Shown here piece by piece: positions 47,885 to 56,664 of a stretch of 64,000 nt of DNA. The DNA is from Pseudoduganella violaceinigra DSM 15887 (GTDB taxonomy: Bacteria; Pseudomonadota; Gammaproteobacteria; Burkholderiales; Burkholderiaceae_D). The DNA is taken from positions 1-64,000 of the forward strand of contig NZ_AUDI01000026.1 of assembly GCF_000425385.1 (NCBI RefSeq). Reading direction: 5' to 3'. Position 1 is the stretch's first letter, and each line of letters opens with the position of its first letter. The notes under the pieces are model-generated. The model searched no databases and was not told where the DNA came from. It was given only the letters and a program-made list of their open reading frames with translations. The position numbers and the translations under genes were made by a program.

Positions 47885-48091
47885 TTAAGGAAGGGCATTG
47901 CCGCAGCGTACCCAGCAATCTTCCCACCAGTCGCTGCAGGCTTGGCGTGCTTCAGCGTCATGCCCGGCCTGGGCCAGGCAACGGTCGCGGCCGACGCGGC
48001 AATTCCAATCGCAATTGCGGTCGCCCGCGACAGCGGCCAAGCTGGCGCCGCAGCCAACGGCAAACACAAACACCGCAAACAGTTTCTTCAT
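47885..48091 (-). CDS. Small exported six-cysteine protein, paralogue A
   Basis: A 68-residue precursor. The signal peptide MKKLFAVFVFAVGCGASLAAVA is followed by a ~45-residue mature peptide with C-x3-C-x6-C-x13-C-x6-C-x3-C spacing. The symmetric twin Cx3C pattern suggests a helix-turn-helix hairpin held by disulfides, as in twin-CxnC proteins, but this is inference. It ends RCGNALP. It is one of three tandem paralogues; the stop codon lies within a 7-bp inverted repeat (47872-47888). Confidence 0.78.
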   Translation of the reverse strand: MKKLFAVFVFAVGCGASLAAVAGDRNCDWNCRVGRDRCLAQAGHDAEARQACSDWWEDCWVRCGNALP

Positions 48092-48112
48092 ATTTCGCTC
48101 TTCAAAATTGGT

Positions 48113-48301
48113 TTAACCGCAGGATTGATTGCAGTTGTCGTATGCTTCCCAGCAGGCGCCTTGGGCATCGACATTGCCGCCCGCATTCTTCAGGCAGATA
48201 CGGTAGGCGACGCCGCAGCGGTACTCGCAGCTGGTGGCTGCAGCGGTAAGGCTGGCGCCGACGCCGACGGCAAACAGGAAGACGGCCAATACTTTTTTCA
48301 T
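48113..48301 (-). CDS. Small exported six-cysteine protein, paralogue B
   Basis: A 62-residue precursor with a signal peptide (MKKVLAVFLFAVGVGASLTAAA) nearly identical to its neighbours. The mature part has C-x3-C-x6-C-x13-C-x6-C-x3-C and ends in NQSCG. It diverges more from A and C in the mature part than in the signal peptide. No known family was recognised. Confidence 0.78.
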   Translation of the reverse strand: MKKVLAVFLFAVGVGASLTAAATSCEYRCGVAYRICLKNAGGNVDAQGACWEAYDNCNQSCG

Positions 48302-48316
48302 GATGTGCGCTCCTGA

Positions 48317-48505
48317 TTAAGGGATGTCGTTGCCGCAACGTACCCAGCAGCTCAGCCAGCGGTCGTAGCAGTCATCCCCGCCATTGCGCGCGCAGACTTC
48401 CTGGTCGACGGCGCACCAGTATTCGCAAGACCGATTCCCCGCAACGGCACTAAAGCTCGCGCCGAGTCCCACGGCGAACACAAATGCCGCAAATAATTTT
48501 TTCAT
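48317..48505 (-). CDS. Small exported six-cysteine protein, paralogue C
   Basis: A 62-residue precursor and first gene of the trio on the minus strand. The signal peptide MKKLFAAFVFAVGLGASFSAVA is followed by C-x3-C-x6-C-x7-C-x6-C-x3-C; the middle loop is six residues shorter than in A and B. It ends RCGNDIP, like A. It lies 15 nt before paralogue B. The AT-rich ~110 bp upstream should hold the promoter. Confidence 0.78.
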   Translation of the reverse strand: MKKLFAAFVFAVGLGASFSAVAGNRSCEYWCAVDQEVCARNGGDDCYDRWLSCWVRCGNDIP

Positions 48506-48617
48506 GTTTCTATCTCCACTTTGTTGATGTCATTGTTGTAAAGCGGGTGTTAGCATAAAAATAATTATGGATCGACGTCAATCTTTATTTTTCATAAATA
48601 GTTACCCCCATCCTGTC

Positions 48618-48668
48618 GAGCTTGTGGCAAGCAAAGAGCCTGACCCCAAGGTTGCCACGGGCGCGGCC
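48618..48668. repeat. 51-bp palindromic repeat, right copy (inverted)
   Basis: The reverse complement of the left copy at 47816-47866, identical over 29 bases (48634-48662) and similar over the full 51. It ends 1 nt before the DUF1501 stop codon. Together the two copies bracket the three Cys-rich genes. Confidence 0.9.
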
Positions 48669-48669
48669 G

Positions 48670-50043
48670 TTAGAGCATGAAGCCCAGGTCTTTCACGGCG
48701 AAGTTCGCCAATTCGTTCTTGAAGACCTGGTTTTCCAGCGCGTCGGCTTCGGCGCCGAACCAGCGGCCCAGGGTGGCGCCGTATTGCTGGTTGGAGAGCT
48801 GGGGTATCCAGGCGCCGCGTCCGGTGGCGTCATCCTTGCCGCCCAGGACGAAGTCGGGGAAGCGGCCGTATAGCCCGCCTTTCACCGCCGCGCCGACGAT
48901 TAGCTGGTGGTTGCCCCAGGCGTGGTCGGTGCCGCCGCTGTTCGGCTGCAGGGTGCGCCCGAAGTCGGACATGGTGAAGGTGGTTACTTTCTGCTCCGCG
49001 CCGATTTCGCGCAGCGCGTTCTGGAAGGCGGCCACCGATTGCGATACCTGGCGCAGCAGGTCGAATTGCTGCCATGCCTGGCCGCTGTGCGTGTCGAAGC
49101 CGCTGAGCGATACAAAATACACTTGCCGCCCCGGTCCTTGCAGGGCGCGCATGCGGATCAGCTGCGCCACTGTTTTCAGCTGCTGTGCAATGGCGTAGCC
49201 GGGGAAGACCGTCTGCAGCGCGCTTCCGCCATTCGTGGCGGCCTGCAGGTCTTTGGCCAGCTCCAGGCCGTTCAGCAGCGATTTGTTGGCTGCGGTGGCG
49301 ATCAGGTTGGGATTGCTCGCCGATAGCGCTTGCACCAGGGCGGCGCGCCGCTTGTCGGCTTCGCTCTGCGGCCAGAAGTTCATGCCCGCGACGCTCAGTT
49401 GTCCATTCCCCGGCAGCAGGTTGCTTTGCACCGTGGTGCCGGAGGCGAACAGGCCGTTGGCGCCGACCGATACCGCATCCAGGTCGCCATGCGCGCCCAG
49501 CGCATCGGCCAGCCGGCCGCCCCAGCCGGTGCCGGCGGCCGAGGGCGTTCCGGCCTGGTTTTGCAGGTTCTGGTCGGGATGCGAGAACAGCTGCGGCGGC
49601 ACGCCGGCGCCGCCCTGGTACTGCGCCTTGGTCAGCGGCTGGCGCAGGTTGCCGACATTGAGCAGTGCCGCCACCTGGCCTTGCGCGTACAGCGCATCGA
49701 TCTCCGGCATGCCGTAATGGAAGGCGAAGGGTTGGTTGCTGCCGTCCTGCAGCCGCGCGTTGCGCGCCGCCAGCAGGGTCTTGGCGTTGACCGAGAGGGC
49801 CAGGCCGCTGCTGCCGCGGATGCTGTTGTAGGCGGCGTAGTGCGCGGCGTCCAGCGGCACGATCATATTGTTGCCGTCATTGCCGCCATACATGTACAGG
49901 CAGACCAGTGCCTTGTAGTCGGATACGGCGGCTTGCGCCGGGCGGGTCATGCCCAGCAGACCCAGGGTGGACATGGCACCCAGCATGCCTACCTGCGCAC
50001 TGGCGCCAAGGAAGCGGCGGCGCGACATTTTATCGTTGCTCAT
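48670..50043 (-). CDS. DUF1501 family protein, Tat-exported
   Basis: A 457-residue protein with a twin-arginine signal (MSRRRFLGASAQVGMLGA) and the DUF1501 start YKALVCLYMYGGNDGNNMIV. Further motifs are SLSGFDTHSGQ, TMSDFGRTLQPNSGGTDHAW and GNHQLIVGAAVKGG. The family belongs to the alkaline-phosphatase/sulfatase-like fold, and function is unknown. The start at 50043 follows AAGGACACC. It pairs with the DUF1800 gene 14 nt upstream. Confidence 0.9.
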   Translation of the reverse strand: MSNDKMSRRRFLGASAQVGMLGAMSTLGLLGMTRPAQAAVSDYKALVCLYMYGGNDGNNMIVPLDAAHYAAYNSIRGSSGLALSVNAKTLLAARNARLQDGSNQPFAFHYGMPEIDALYAQGQVAALLNVGNLRQPLTKAQYQGGAGVPPQLFSHPDQNLQNQAGTPSAAGTGWGGRLADALGAHGDLDAVSVGANGLFASGTTVQSNLLPGNGQLSVAGMNFWPQSEADKRRAALVQALSASNPNLIATAANKSLLNGLELAKDLQAATNGGSALQTVFPGYAIAQQLKTVAQLIRMRALQGPGRQVYFVSLSGFDTHSGQAWQQFDLLRQVSQSVAAFQNALREIGAEQKVTTFTMSDFGRTLQPNSGGTDHAWGNHQLIVGAAVKGGLYGRFPDFVLGGKDDATGRGAWIPQLSNQQYGATLGRWFGAEADALENQVFKNELANFAVKDLGFML

Positions 50044-50057
50044 GATGGTGTCCTTTC

Positions 50058-51902
50058 TTACTGCTGTACGGCGAAGTCGGCCGCAATGGCGGTCAGGTAG
50101 AGGGCGGTGATGGCGCGCTGCTTGAGGTCGGTCGTGGCGAGCAGCGTGGCGCCGATCGCGGCACGCGTCGAGGGCGTCATGCGTCCTTGCAGCAGGGTGG
50201 CGTCGACCAGGTTGAGCAGGGCGGTCGGGTTGCCGGCGACGGCCTGGTAGGGGGCCAGGTTGATGCTCACCATGCCGGCGTAATTGCCGGCGATGAAGGC
50301 GTACAGGAAGTCGGCCCGGCCCACGGCTTGCGCCGGGGTATACAGCTGGAATTCCGGGCCGGACATTGCCGGGTTGCCGGGCAGCGGCGCCAGCGGCGAG
50401 TAGAAGTTGAATACGCTCGGCGCCTGCAGCAGGCGTTCGCCAAGCAGGAAGTAGTCCCAGAACAGGTTCTGCGGATTGAGCACGGTGGCGCCCGTGGCAC
50501 GGAACAGGCTCAGGCTGTGCAGCATCGGGTCTTTCAGCTTGCCGGCGGTGGGGGCGACAACCAGCGCTTCCGGATCCATCAGTACGGCGTTCAGCGTCGC
50601 CTTCAGGTCGCCGCGCCCGTTCGGGCCATAGGCGAACACATTGGCCACCCGTTCGATGTAGGCTGGACTTGGATTGCTGGTGGTGAAGGCGCGGATCAGG
50701 CGCACGGCGATGAAAGGCGGCAGGTTGGGGTGGTTGAGCAGGTTCTGCATCACGCCGTCCAGGTCCTGCACCGTGCTTTGGCCGGCGGGCAGGCTGGCGC
50801 CGTTCAGCAATACCTTGGCGCCCTTGTCGTGCATGCTGTCGCGCGGCTGCAGCGGGCCGGTAAAGTTTTCCCAATTGCTGCTGGTGAGGTTGCTGCCGGT
50901 ATAGGTCCAGCCGCTCAGGGCGCGCGCCATCTGGGCGATGCTGTCCTGGGTATAGCTGGGGATGGGTGCGCCGTTGCGGTCGCGCTGCACGCTGCCGTCC
51001 TGGTTCAGCATGACCGGGCCGATAGTGAACAGTTGCATGACTTCGCGCGCATAGTTTTCGTTCGGCGCTGGTACGCGGCTGTTGGCGAGGTCGAGGTATT
51101 TGCCCATCGACGGGTTGAGCGTCATTTCGCGCAGCAGGTTGCCGAATTTGCCGAAGGCGTGCTTGTCCAGGGTCGCCAGCCAGGGCAGCAGTTCGTTGGC
51201 GTTGTTGTTCTTGTCGGCGGACACGACGAAGAGCTGCGACAGCGCGAAGAGCATGCGCTGGCGTACCTGGTCGGGAGCGTTCACCATATTCATGTACCAG
51301 CCGTTGCGCAGGGCGTTCATGTCGGTGGTTTGGGGCAGTGGCGTGGCCGGCATGCTGTATTGCTGGTTCAGCCAGGCTTGCGCACCCATCTGTTTGACGG
51401 CGGCAATGCTGGCGGCATTGGGTCCGAAGGTGGCGCGCTCCAGCAGGCGGGCTGCGGCCACAGTGGCGGGATCGGCAGCCGGCTGCGGGCCGATGGTGCC
51501 AGGAGCGGGCGAGGGCGTGGGCGGCGTGGTGGCGCCCGTGCTGGTGCTGGCCGCGCTCAACGTGAGTTTAGTGCTGGCGCTGAGCTTGGGCGTAGTAGCC
51601 GTGGTGCCGGTCACGGTGATGACCGCATTGGGCGGCATGCCCTTGGGCGCCACGTATTCGCCGTTCTGGGAATTCAGCGTGCCGACGCTGGCGTTGCCGC
51701 CCGGGATGCCATTGACGGCGAAATTCATGTAGACGCCCTTGCCGTCGACCTTGCCGAGGAACCAGACCGTGCGGCCCAGTTCCACCGAGGCATTTTTTGC
51801 TGTGTGCGTGATCTCGACCGTGGTGGCCGAAACCAAGGCCGGTATACCCGATAGGCTTATCAGGCAGGCGAGCGCCCAGGCCCTGTATTGGGATAGTTGC
51901 AT
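50058..51902 (-). CDS. DUF1800 family exported protein
   Basis: A 614-residue protein with a signal peptide (about residues 1-26). A ~90-residue beta-rich Ig-like N-terminal region and a Thr/Pro-rich linker precede the DUF1800 domain from about residue 148 (ARLLERATFGPNAASIAAVK, ENYAREVMQLFTIGP, ALSGWTYTG). DUF1800 and DUF1501 genes are routinely adjacent and may act together at the cell surface; the reaction is unknown. The 287-bp gap upstream shows no further gene. Confidence 0.9.
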   Translation of the reverse strand: MQLSQYRAWALACLISLSGIPALVSATTVEITHTAKNASVELGRTVWFLGKVDGKGVYMNFAVNGIPGGNASVGTLNSQNGEYVAPKGMPPNAVITVTGTTATTPKLSASTKLTLSAASTSTGATTPPTPSPAPGTIGPQPAADPATVAAARLLERATFGPNAASIAAVKQMGAQAWLNQQYSMPATPLPQTTDMNALRNGWYMNMVNAPDQVRQRMLFALSQLFVVSADKNNNANELLPWLATLDKHAFGKFGNLLREMTLNPSMGKYLDLANSRVPAPNENYAREVMQLFTIGPVMLNQDGSVQRDRNGAPIPSYTQDSIAQMARALSGWTYTGSNLTSSNWENFTGPLQPRDSMHDKGAKVLLNGASLPAGQSTVQDLDGVMQNLLNHPNLPPFIAVRLIRAFTTSNPSPAYIERVANVFAYGPNGRGDLKATLNAVLMDPEALVVAPTAGKLKDPMLHSLSLFRATGATVLNPQNLFWDYFLLGERLLQAPSVFNFYSPLAPLPGNPAMSGPEFQLYTPAQAVGRADFLYAFIAGNYAGMVSINLAPYQAVAGNPTALLNLVDATLLQGRMTPSTRAAIGATLLATTDLKQRAITALYLTAIAADFAVQQ

Positions 51903-52189
51903 GGTTGTCCCCTGTTGAAGTGGCGGTCAGGCCGCCGGTCCTTTCGCTACAGCAAGGCGTGTGCCAGCTTGCAACTGCCTAGGGCGTACAGGGTAAGGGC
52001 ACAAAATTTGTCAGCAGCAAGGCGGCCGACGGCGACAAAACCTGTCAGTTAAGCGTTTTCCGAGTGGCGTTGTGGCAGTTTTTGTACAACCAGTAAGGTT
52101 TGGACATTGCAAGAAATTTATTTTCCATTGGGAATCAATTATCATTTCGTGCTAGCAATGTCATTGATAAATTTACCAATTGGAGCTGT

Positions 52190-53740
52190 ATGAATTTGAA
52201 TCAGTTCGTCCTGAGTGCAGGTCTGCTGCGGGTTTTCGCACTGCCGATCCTGATCCTTGGCGGAGCCGCACCTTCGGTTTCCGTGGCCGCACCCATAAAG
52301 ACGGAGCAGAGCGCGGTAGCCATCAGTATCACCAGCAATACCAGCCAGATCGATACCTTTGACCGCCTGCGCCTGCAGCGTATGGGATCGAGCCAGGACG
52401 TCGTGCTGAAGAAGACCGAGAAGCTGGTCTCGCGCGGCACCAGCTTATTCACTGGCACCTTGCCTGCCGGTGAATACAAAGTCGCTTTGCTGGAGGACAC
52501 CAAATCCCACCTGAATCTGCAATTGACGGAGGATAGCGGATATGTCGGCAATTTCCGCGTGAAAGGCGGCGGCCCGGTAGACCTTGGTCGTTTGATTATC
52601 ACGCCCGTCAATCTCAAAGTGTTTGTGGGCCGTAGCAGCCGCGTGACCAGCAATGTGCCGCTGCTGAAGGTCTATGCGCCGGAACAGGCGCCGCTGTTCG
52701 AGAAGGAAGCGGGCGGCGGCTGGTCGGAGCCGCGCCGCCCGGACGACAAGGTGGAGGAATACGCCATCAGCAAACCCGGGGATTTCGACTGCATCACCGA
52801 AAAAGACGGGATTGTCCTGGCCGGTGGCCGCATGGGTACCTTGATGCAGCGCCAAGTGACTGGCCAATGGCTGGCATTAAGCGGCCCGAGCATCGCAGCG
52901 CTGAGTTGCGCTTTGCCCGTCACCTTGCCGAATGCCGACCTGCTGGTGACCGGCGAGTTCGGCACGCTGTTGCGCCATGCCAAGGGCGACGCCAAGCTGC
53001 TGCCGGTATCGACCGGCGACCTGCCATTCGGCCACCTGCTGCGCATCGTTGGAAACGGTGTCGGCGGCTGGTATATCGCCGGCCTGCGTGGCGATACGGT
53101 GAGCCTGCATTATTCGCAGACGCTGGAAAACGGCAAGTGGACGGAAGTCCGCAGCGAAAAGATCGAACGCTTACCAGGACGGCAGGGCCTGCGCTTCTGG
53201 ATTTGGCCTATCGCCAATGGCCTTGCTTATACGACGGGGCGCGACACGATTCAGACGCTGGACTTTGCCACCCGCCAGTGGAGCGCCCTGGCCCTGCCTG
53301 AAAAGCAGAAATTCTCCAGTCTGAAGATCAGCCCGAGCGGCACGTTGGCAATCGCCGGCGGCGGCAAGCATTTTGTTTCATACGACGCCGGCAAGCACTG
53401 GGACCCGGTGAAGGTCACCTTGCCGAAAGGGGTTGTGGACGTCGGGCCGGTTCAGCAAATGGCCGACGGCGCATTCGTGATGCAAAGCCTGAACAATGCC
53501 CAGAAGAGTGCGATCTATCGCAGCGCCGACAAGGGGCAGAGCTGGCAGGTGATGAAACAGTTTGACTGGCCATACCGCGTACAGGTCCTGAAGTCGGTCC
53601 CATTGCTGCAAATCGGGGACGAGAGCAGTTTCGGCTTCGTGTCCTTGAGCAGTTCGACTGACGGCGCGAACTGGAAATCGGAATACTCCAGCTTCGACCG
53701 CGAGTTCGACGAACGGGAAAAGAAGCGCAAGGCGAAATAG
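52190..53740 (+). CDS. Exported BNR/Asp-box repeat protein (beta-propeller)
   Basis: A 516-residue protein. The signal peptide MNLNQFVLSAGLLRVFALPI continues to about residue 35 (VSVAA). A beta-rich N-terminal domain is followed by a propeller-like region with Asp boxes of S-x-D-x-G-x-x-W form: SYDAGKHW, SADKGQSW and SSTDGANW. Such propellers occur in sialidases, photosynthesis factor Ycf48 and sortilin-like proteins; no sialidase active-site residues are evident, so a binding or assembly role is as likely. GGAG precedes ATG at 52190; the frame is open to 52100. Confidence 0.78.
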   Translation: MNLNQFVLSAGLLRVFALPILILGGAAPSVSVAAPIKTEQSAVAISITSNTSQIDTFDRLRLQRMGSSQDVVLKKTEKLVSRGTSLFTGTLPAGEYKVALLEDTKSHLNLQLTEDSGYVGNFRVKGGGPVDLGRLIITPVNLKVFVGRSSRVTSNVPLLKVYAPEQAPLFEKEAGGGWSEPRRPDDKVEEYAISKPGDFDCITEKDGIVLAGGRMGTLMQRQVTGQWLALSGPSIAALSCALPVTLPNADLLVTGEFGTLLRHAKGDAKLLPVSTGDLPFGHLLRIVGNGVGGWYIAGLRGDTVSLHYSQTLENGKWTEVRSEKIERLPGRQGLRFWIWPIANGLAYTTGRDTIQTLDFATRQWSALALPEKQKFSSLKISPSGTLAIAGGGKHFVSYDAGKHWDPVKVTLPKGVVDVGPVQQMADGAFVMQSLNNAQKSAIYRSADKGQSWQVMKQFDWPYRVQVLKSVPLLQIGDESSFGFVSLSSSTDGANWKSEYSSFDREFDEREKKRKAK

Positions 53741-53754
53741 GCCGCCTTGCGCTT
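53723..53754. terminator. Hairpin between convergent genes, stop codon in loop
   Basis: A perfect 12-bp stem (AAGCGCAAGGCG / CGCCTTGCGCTT) has an 8-nt loop that contains the TAG stop of the BNR gene. On the minus strand it is followed by CTTTT, so it may terminate transcription of the crotonase gene; there is no T-run on the plus side. Confidence 0.65.
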
Positions 53755-53777
53755 CCCGCGTGAAGTACCCGGCGCGC

Positions 53778-54599
53778 CTAGTCCTTGAACGCCGGCGCGC
53801 GCTTGGCCATGCTGGACATCATGGCTTCCTGCAGGTCGGCCGACATCAGCATGGCCGCGTTCCAGGTGGCGTTGTAATTGAGGCCGTCGGCGACCGAATG
53901 GTCGCGCGCGTAGGTGATCATTTCCTTGACCCCGCGCACGGCCAGCGGGGCCTTGGATGCGATGTCGGCGGCGATTGCGCGCACGCCTTCGCGCAGCGCT
54001 TCCGGCGATTCGAATACGCGATTCACCAGGCGGATGTCCCTGGCTTCGGCCGCATCGACCTTGCGTGCGGTATAGGCCAGTTCGCGCGCCATGCCTTCGC
54101 CGATCAGGCGCGGCAAGCGCTGCAGGGTGCCCACGTCGGCCGTCATGCCGATATCGATTTCCTTGATGGTGAACCAGGCGTCCGCCGAGCAGTAACGCAT
54201 GTCGGCACAGGTGACCAGGTCGATTCCGCCGCCCACGCAGGCGCCATGCACCGCGGCCAGTACCGGCTTGCGGCAGCGTTCCAGGCTGGTCAGGGTGTCC
54301 TGCAGGTCCAGGATGATGCGGCGCAGCGATTCGCGCATGCGGCCATCGCAGTCGTTCTGGATTTGCCGGCCCAGGCCCATCATCATCTGCAGGTCGATGC
54401 CCGCCGTAAAGGCCTTGCCTTCGCCCTCCAGCACTGCGACGCGGATGTCGGGCGTGTCGTCCACGTAGCGGAAGGCGCTGCGGATGTCATGCCACATTTG
54501 CAGATTCATGGCGTTCATCTTTTCCGGCCGGTTCAGCCGCACGGTGGCGATATGGGCTTCGACGCTGATGGTGACTGTTTCCAGCACTGGCATGCTCAT
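53778..54599 (-). CDS. Crotonase family, probable delta(3,5)-delta(2,4)-dienoyl-CoA isomerase
   Basis: A 273-residue enzyme of the enoyl-CoA hydratase/isomerase superfamily. The oxyanion-hole regions GKAFTAGIDL and HGACVGGGIDLV are present. Acidic residues Asp127, Glu147 and Asp155 in GGGIDL, TIKEIDIG and TADVGTLQRLP match those of mammalian ECH1 dienoyl-CoA isomerase, which shifts double bonds during breakdown of unsaturated fatty acids. A plain hydratase is less likely because the hydratase glutamate pattern is absent. ATG at 54599 has GAGGAG upstream. It stands alone. Confidence 0.85.
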   Translation of the reverse strand: MSMPVLETVTISVEAHIATVRLNRPEKMNAMNLQMWHDIRSAFRYVDDTPDIRVAVLEGEGKAFTAGIDLQMMMGLGRQIQNDCDGRMRESLRRIILDLQDTLTSLERCRKPVLAAVHGACVGGGIDLVTCADMRYCSADAWFTIKEIDIGMTADVGTLQRLPRLIGEGMARELAYTARKVDAAEARDIRLVNRVFESPEALREGVRAIAADIASKAPLAVRGVKEMITYARDHSVADGLNYNATWNAAMLMSADLQEAMMSSMAKRAPAFKD

Positions 54600-54707
54600 T
54601 GGGTGTCTCCTCGATGATAAGGAGGGCAATTATGGCAGTGCCACCAGCCATGTTTTAGAGTAAATACGCTAATGCGGATAGGGGGGGCGGAATTTGGCAT
54701 TCGGCGT

Positions 54708-54739
54708 AAAAAAGCCCGCAGGTGGCGAGCTCTCGGGCT
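54708..54739 (-). terminator. Rho-independent terminator of the YecA-type gene
   Basis: On the minus strand an AGCCCG...CGGGCT stem with a 15-nt loop is followed by TTTTTT, about 18 nt after the stop at 54757. Confidence 0.7.
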
Positions 54740-54756
54740 CTCGGGAGCTGGGGCGC

Positions 54757-55446
<690 letters not shown>

Positions 55447-55513
55447 GGCTTGGTGCTCAATTTATTAGGGTCGAAGGGCGACAGTATACGCCCTGGCCCT
55501 TACAATTGCGAAT

Positions 55514-56491
55514 ATGACCCATTCTTTCCTTGAACTGAGCCCCGACCGGGTGCTCGACGCCCTGGCCAGCATCGGCCTGTTTGGCGATGGCCGCCTGCTG
55601 GCGCTGAACTCCTACGAAAACCGTGTCTACCAGGTGGGCATGGAGGAAGGGCCGCCGGTGGTGGCCAAGTTCTATCGCCCGGGGCGCTGGACCGACGGGC
55701 AGATCCTGGAAGAGCACGCTTTCGTCCAGGAATTGCAGGAGCGCGAAGTGCCGGCCGTGCCGGCACTGGCGCGCGATGGCCGTACCCTGCATGAATTCGA
55801 AGGTTTCCGCTTCGCCGTGTTCCCGCGCCATGGCGGGCGGGCGCCGGAGATGGACGATCCCAAGGTATTGGAGTGGACGGGCCGCTTTATCGGCCGCATC
55901 CACGCGGCGGGCGCGGCGCGGCCGTTTGCAACGCGGCCGACGCTGGACCTGGCCTCCTTCGGCGAAGAACCGCGCGACTGGCTGCTGGCCCATGACTTCC
56001 TGCCGGCGGAGCTGGTGGCGCCCTGGCGTTCGGTGGTGGACCAGGCGCTTGAGGGTATCAAGCGCTGCTACGAGAGGGCAGGGCAGGTCGAACTGATACG
56101 CCTGCATGGGGATTGTCATGGGGGCAATGTTTTATGGACGGACGCCGGGCCGCACTTCGTCGACTTCGACGATGCGTGCATGGGGCCGGCGGTGCAGGAC
56201 TTGTGGATGATGCTGTCCGGCGAGCGCAGCGACATGGTGCGGCAAATGAGCGATATCCTGGCCGGATACGAGGATATGCGCGAGTTCGACCCGCGCGAAT
56301 TGTACCTGGTGGAAGCGCTCAGGACGTTGCGGCTGATCCACTACTCGGCCTGGCTGGCGCGCCGCTGGGATGATCCCGCGTTCCCGGCGGCGTTTCCGTG
56401 GTTTAATACGCAACGATACTGGCAAGATCGTATCCTCGAATTGCGCGAGCAGATCGCGCTGATGGACGAGCCGCCGCTCTGGCCAGTTTAA
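55514..56491 (+). CDS. srkA: Stress response serine/threonine kinase SrkA (YihE/RdoA type)
   Basis: A 325-residue APH-fold protein kinase that counters stress-induced death in enterobacteria (family knowledge). Visible features are RVYQVGMEEGPPVVAKFYRP (nucleotide-binding Lys), EEHAFVQELQEREVPAVPAL, the catalytic loop LIRLHGDCHGGNVLW and the metal-binding FVDFDDACMGP. Length is normal for the family. It is divergent from the YecA-type gene. Confidence 0.92.
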   Translation: MTHSFLELSPDRVLDALASIGLFGDGRLLALNSYENRVYQVGMEEGPPVVAKFYRPGRWTDGQILEEHAFVQELQEREVPAVPALARDGRTLHEFEGFRFAVFPRHGGRAPEMDDPKVLEWTGRFIGRIHAAGAARPFATRPTLDLASFGEEPRDWLLAHDFLPAELVAPWRSVVDQALEGIKRCYERAGQVELIRLHGDCHGGNVLWTDAGPHFVDFDDACMGPAVQDLWMMLSGERSDMVRQMSDILAGYEDMREFDPRELYLVEALRTLRLIHYSAWLARRWDDPAFPAAFPWFNTQRYWQDRILELREQIALMDEPPLWPV

Positions 56492-56522
56492 ACGCTAAGA
56501 CCGATACGCGGCTGCACCGGGC

Positions 56523-56547
56523 GTGTCTGACCCTGCGGGTCTGACAC
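56523..56547. repeat. Intergenic palindromic repeat (GTGTCTGACCC family), copy 2
   Basis: GTGTCTGACCC and GGGTCTGACAC flank a TGC loop (one mismatch in the stem). It is followed by AGGTTTACCGGTTTTAAA, the same tail as after the copy at 58948. It lies 32 nt after the srkA stop. Confidence 0.85.
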
Positions 56548-56664
56548 AGGTTTACCGGTTTTAAAACAAGAATTACCGGGAATTCCCCGCTTTCTTCAAG
56601 CGCTTCACCCCCGCAGCTTCCAACCATAATGGCAGCATCACCCTAAAAGCCAAGCGAGAGCCTC

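Noticed and set aside
47816..48668. Insertion sequence or composite transposon around the Cys-rich genes
   Set aside because: The flanking inverted repeats are self-complementary hairpins of REP type, no transposase lies between them, and I see no target-site duplication. They are kept as repeats only.
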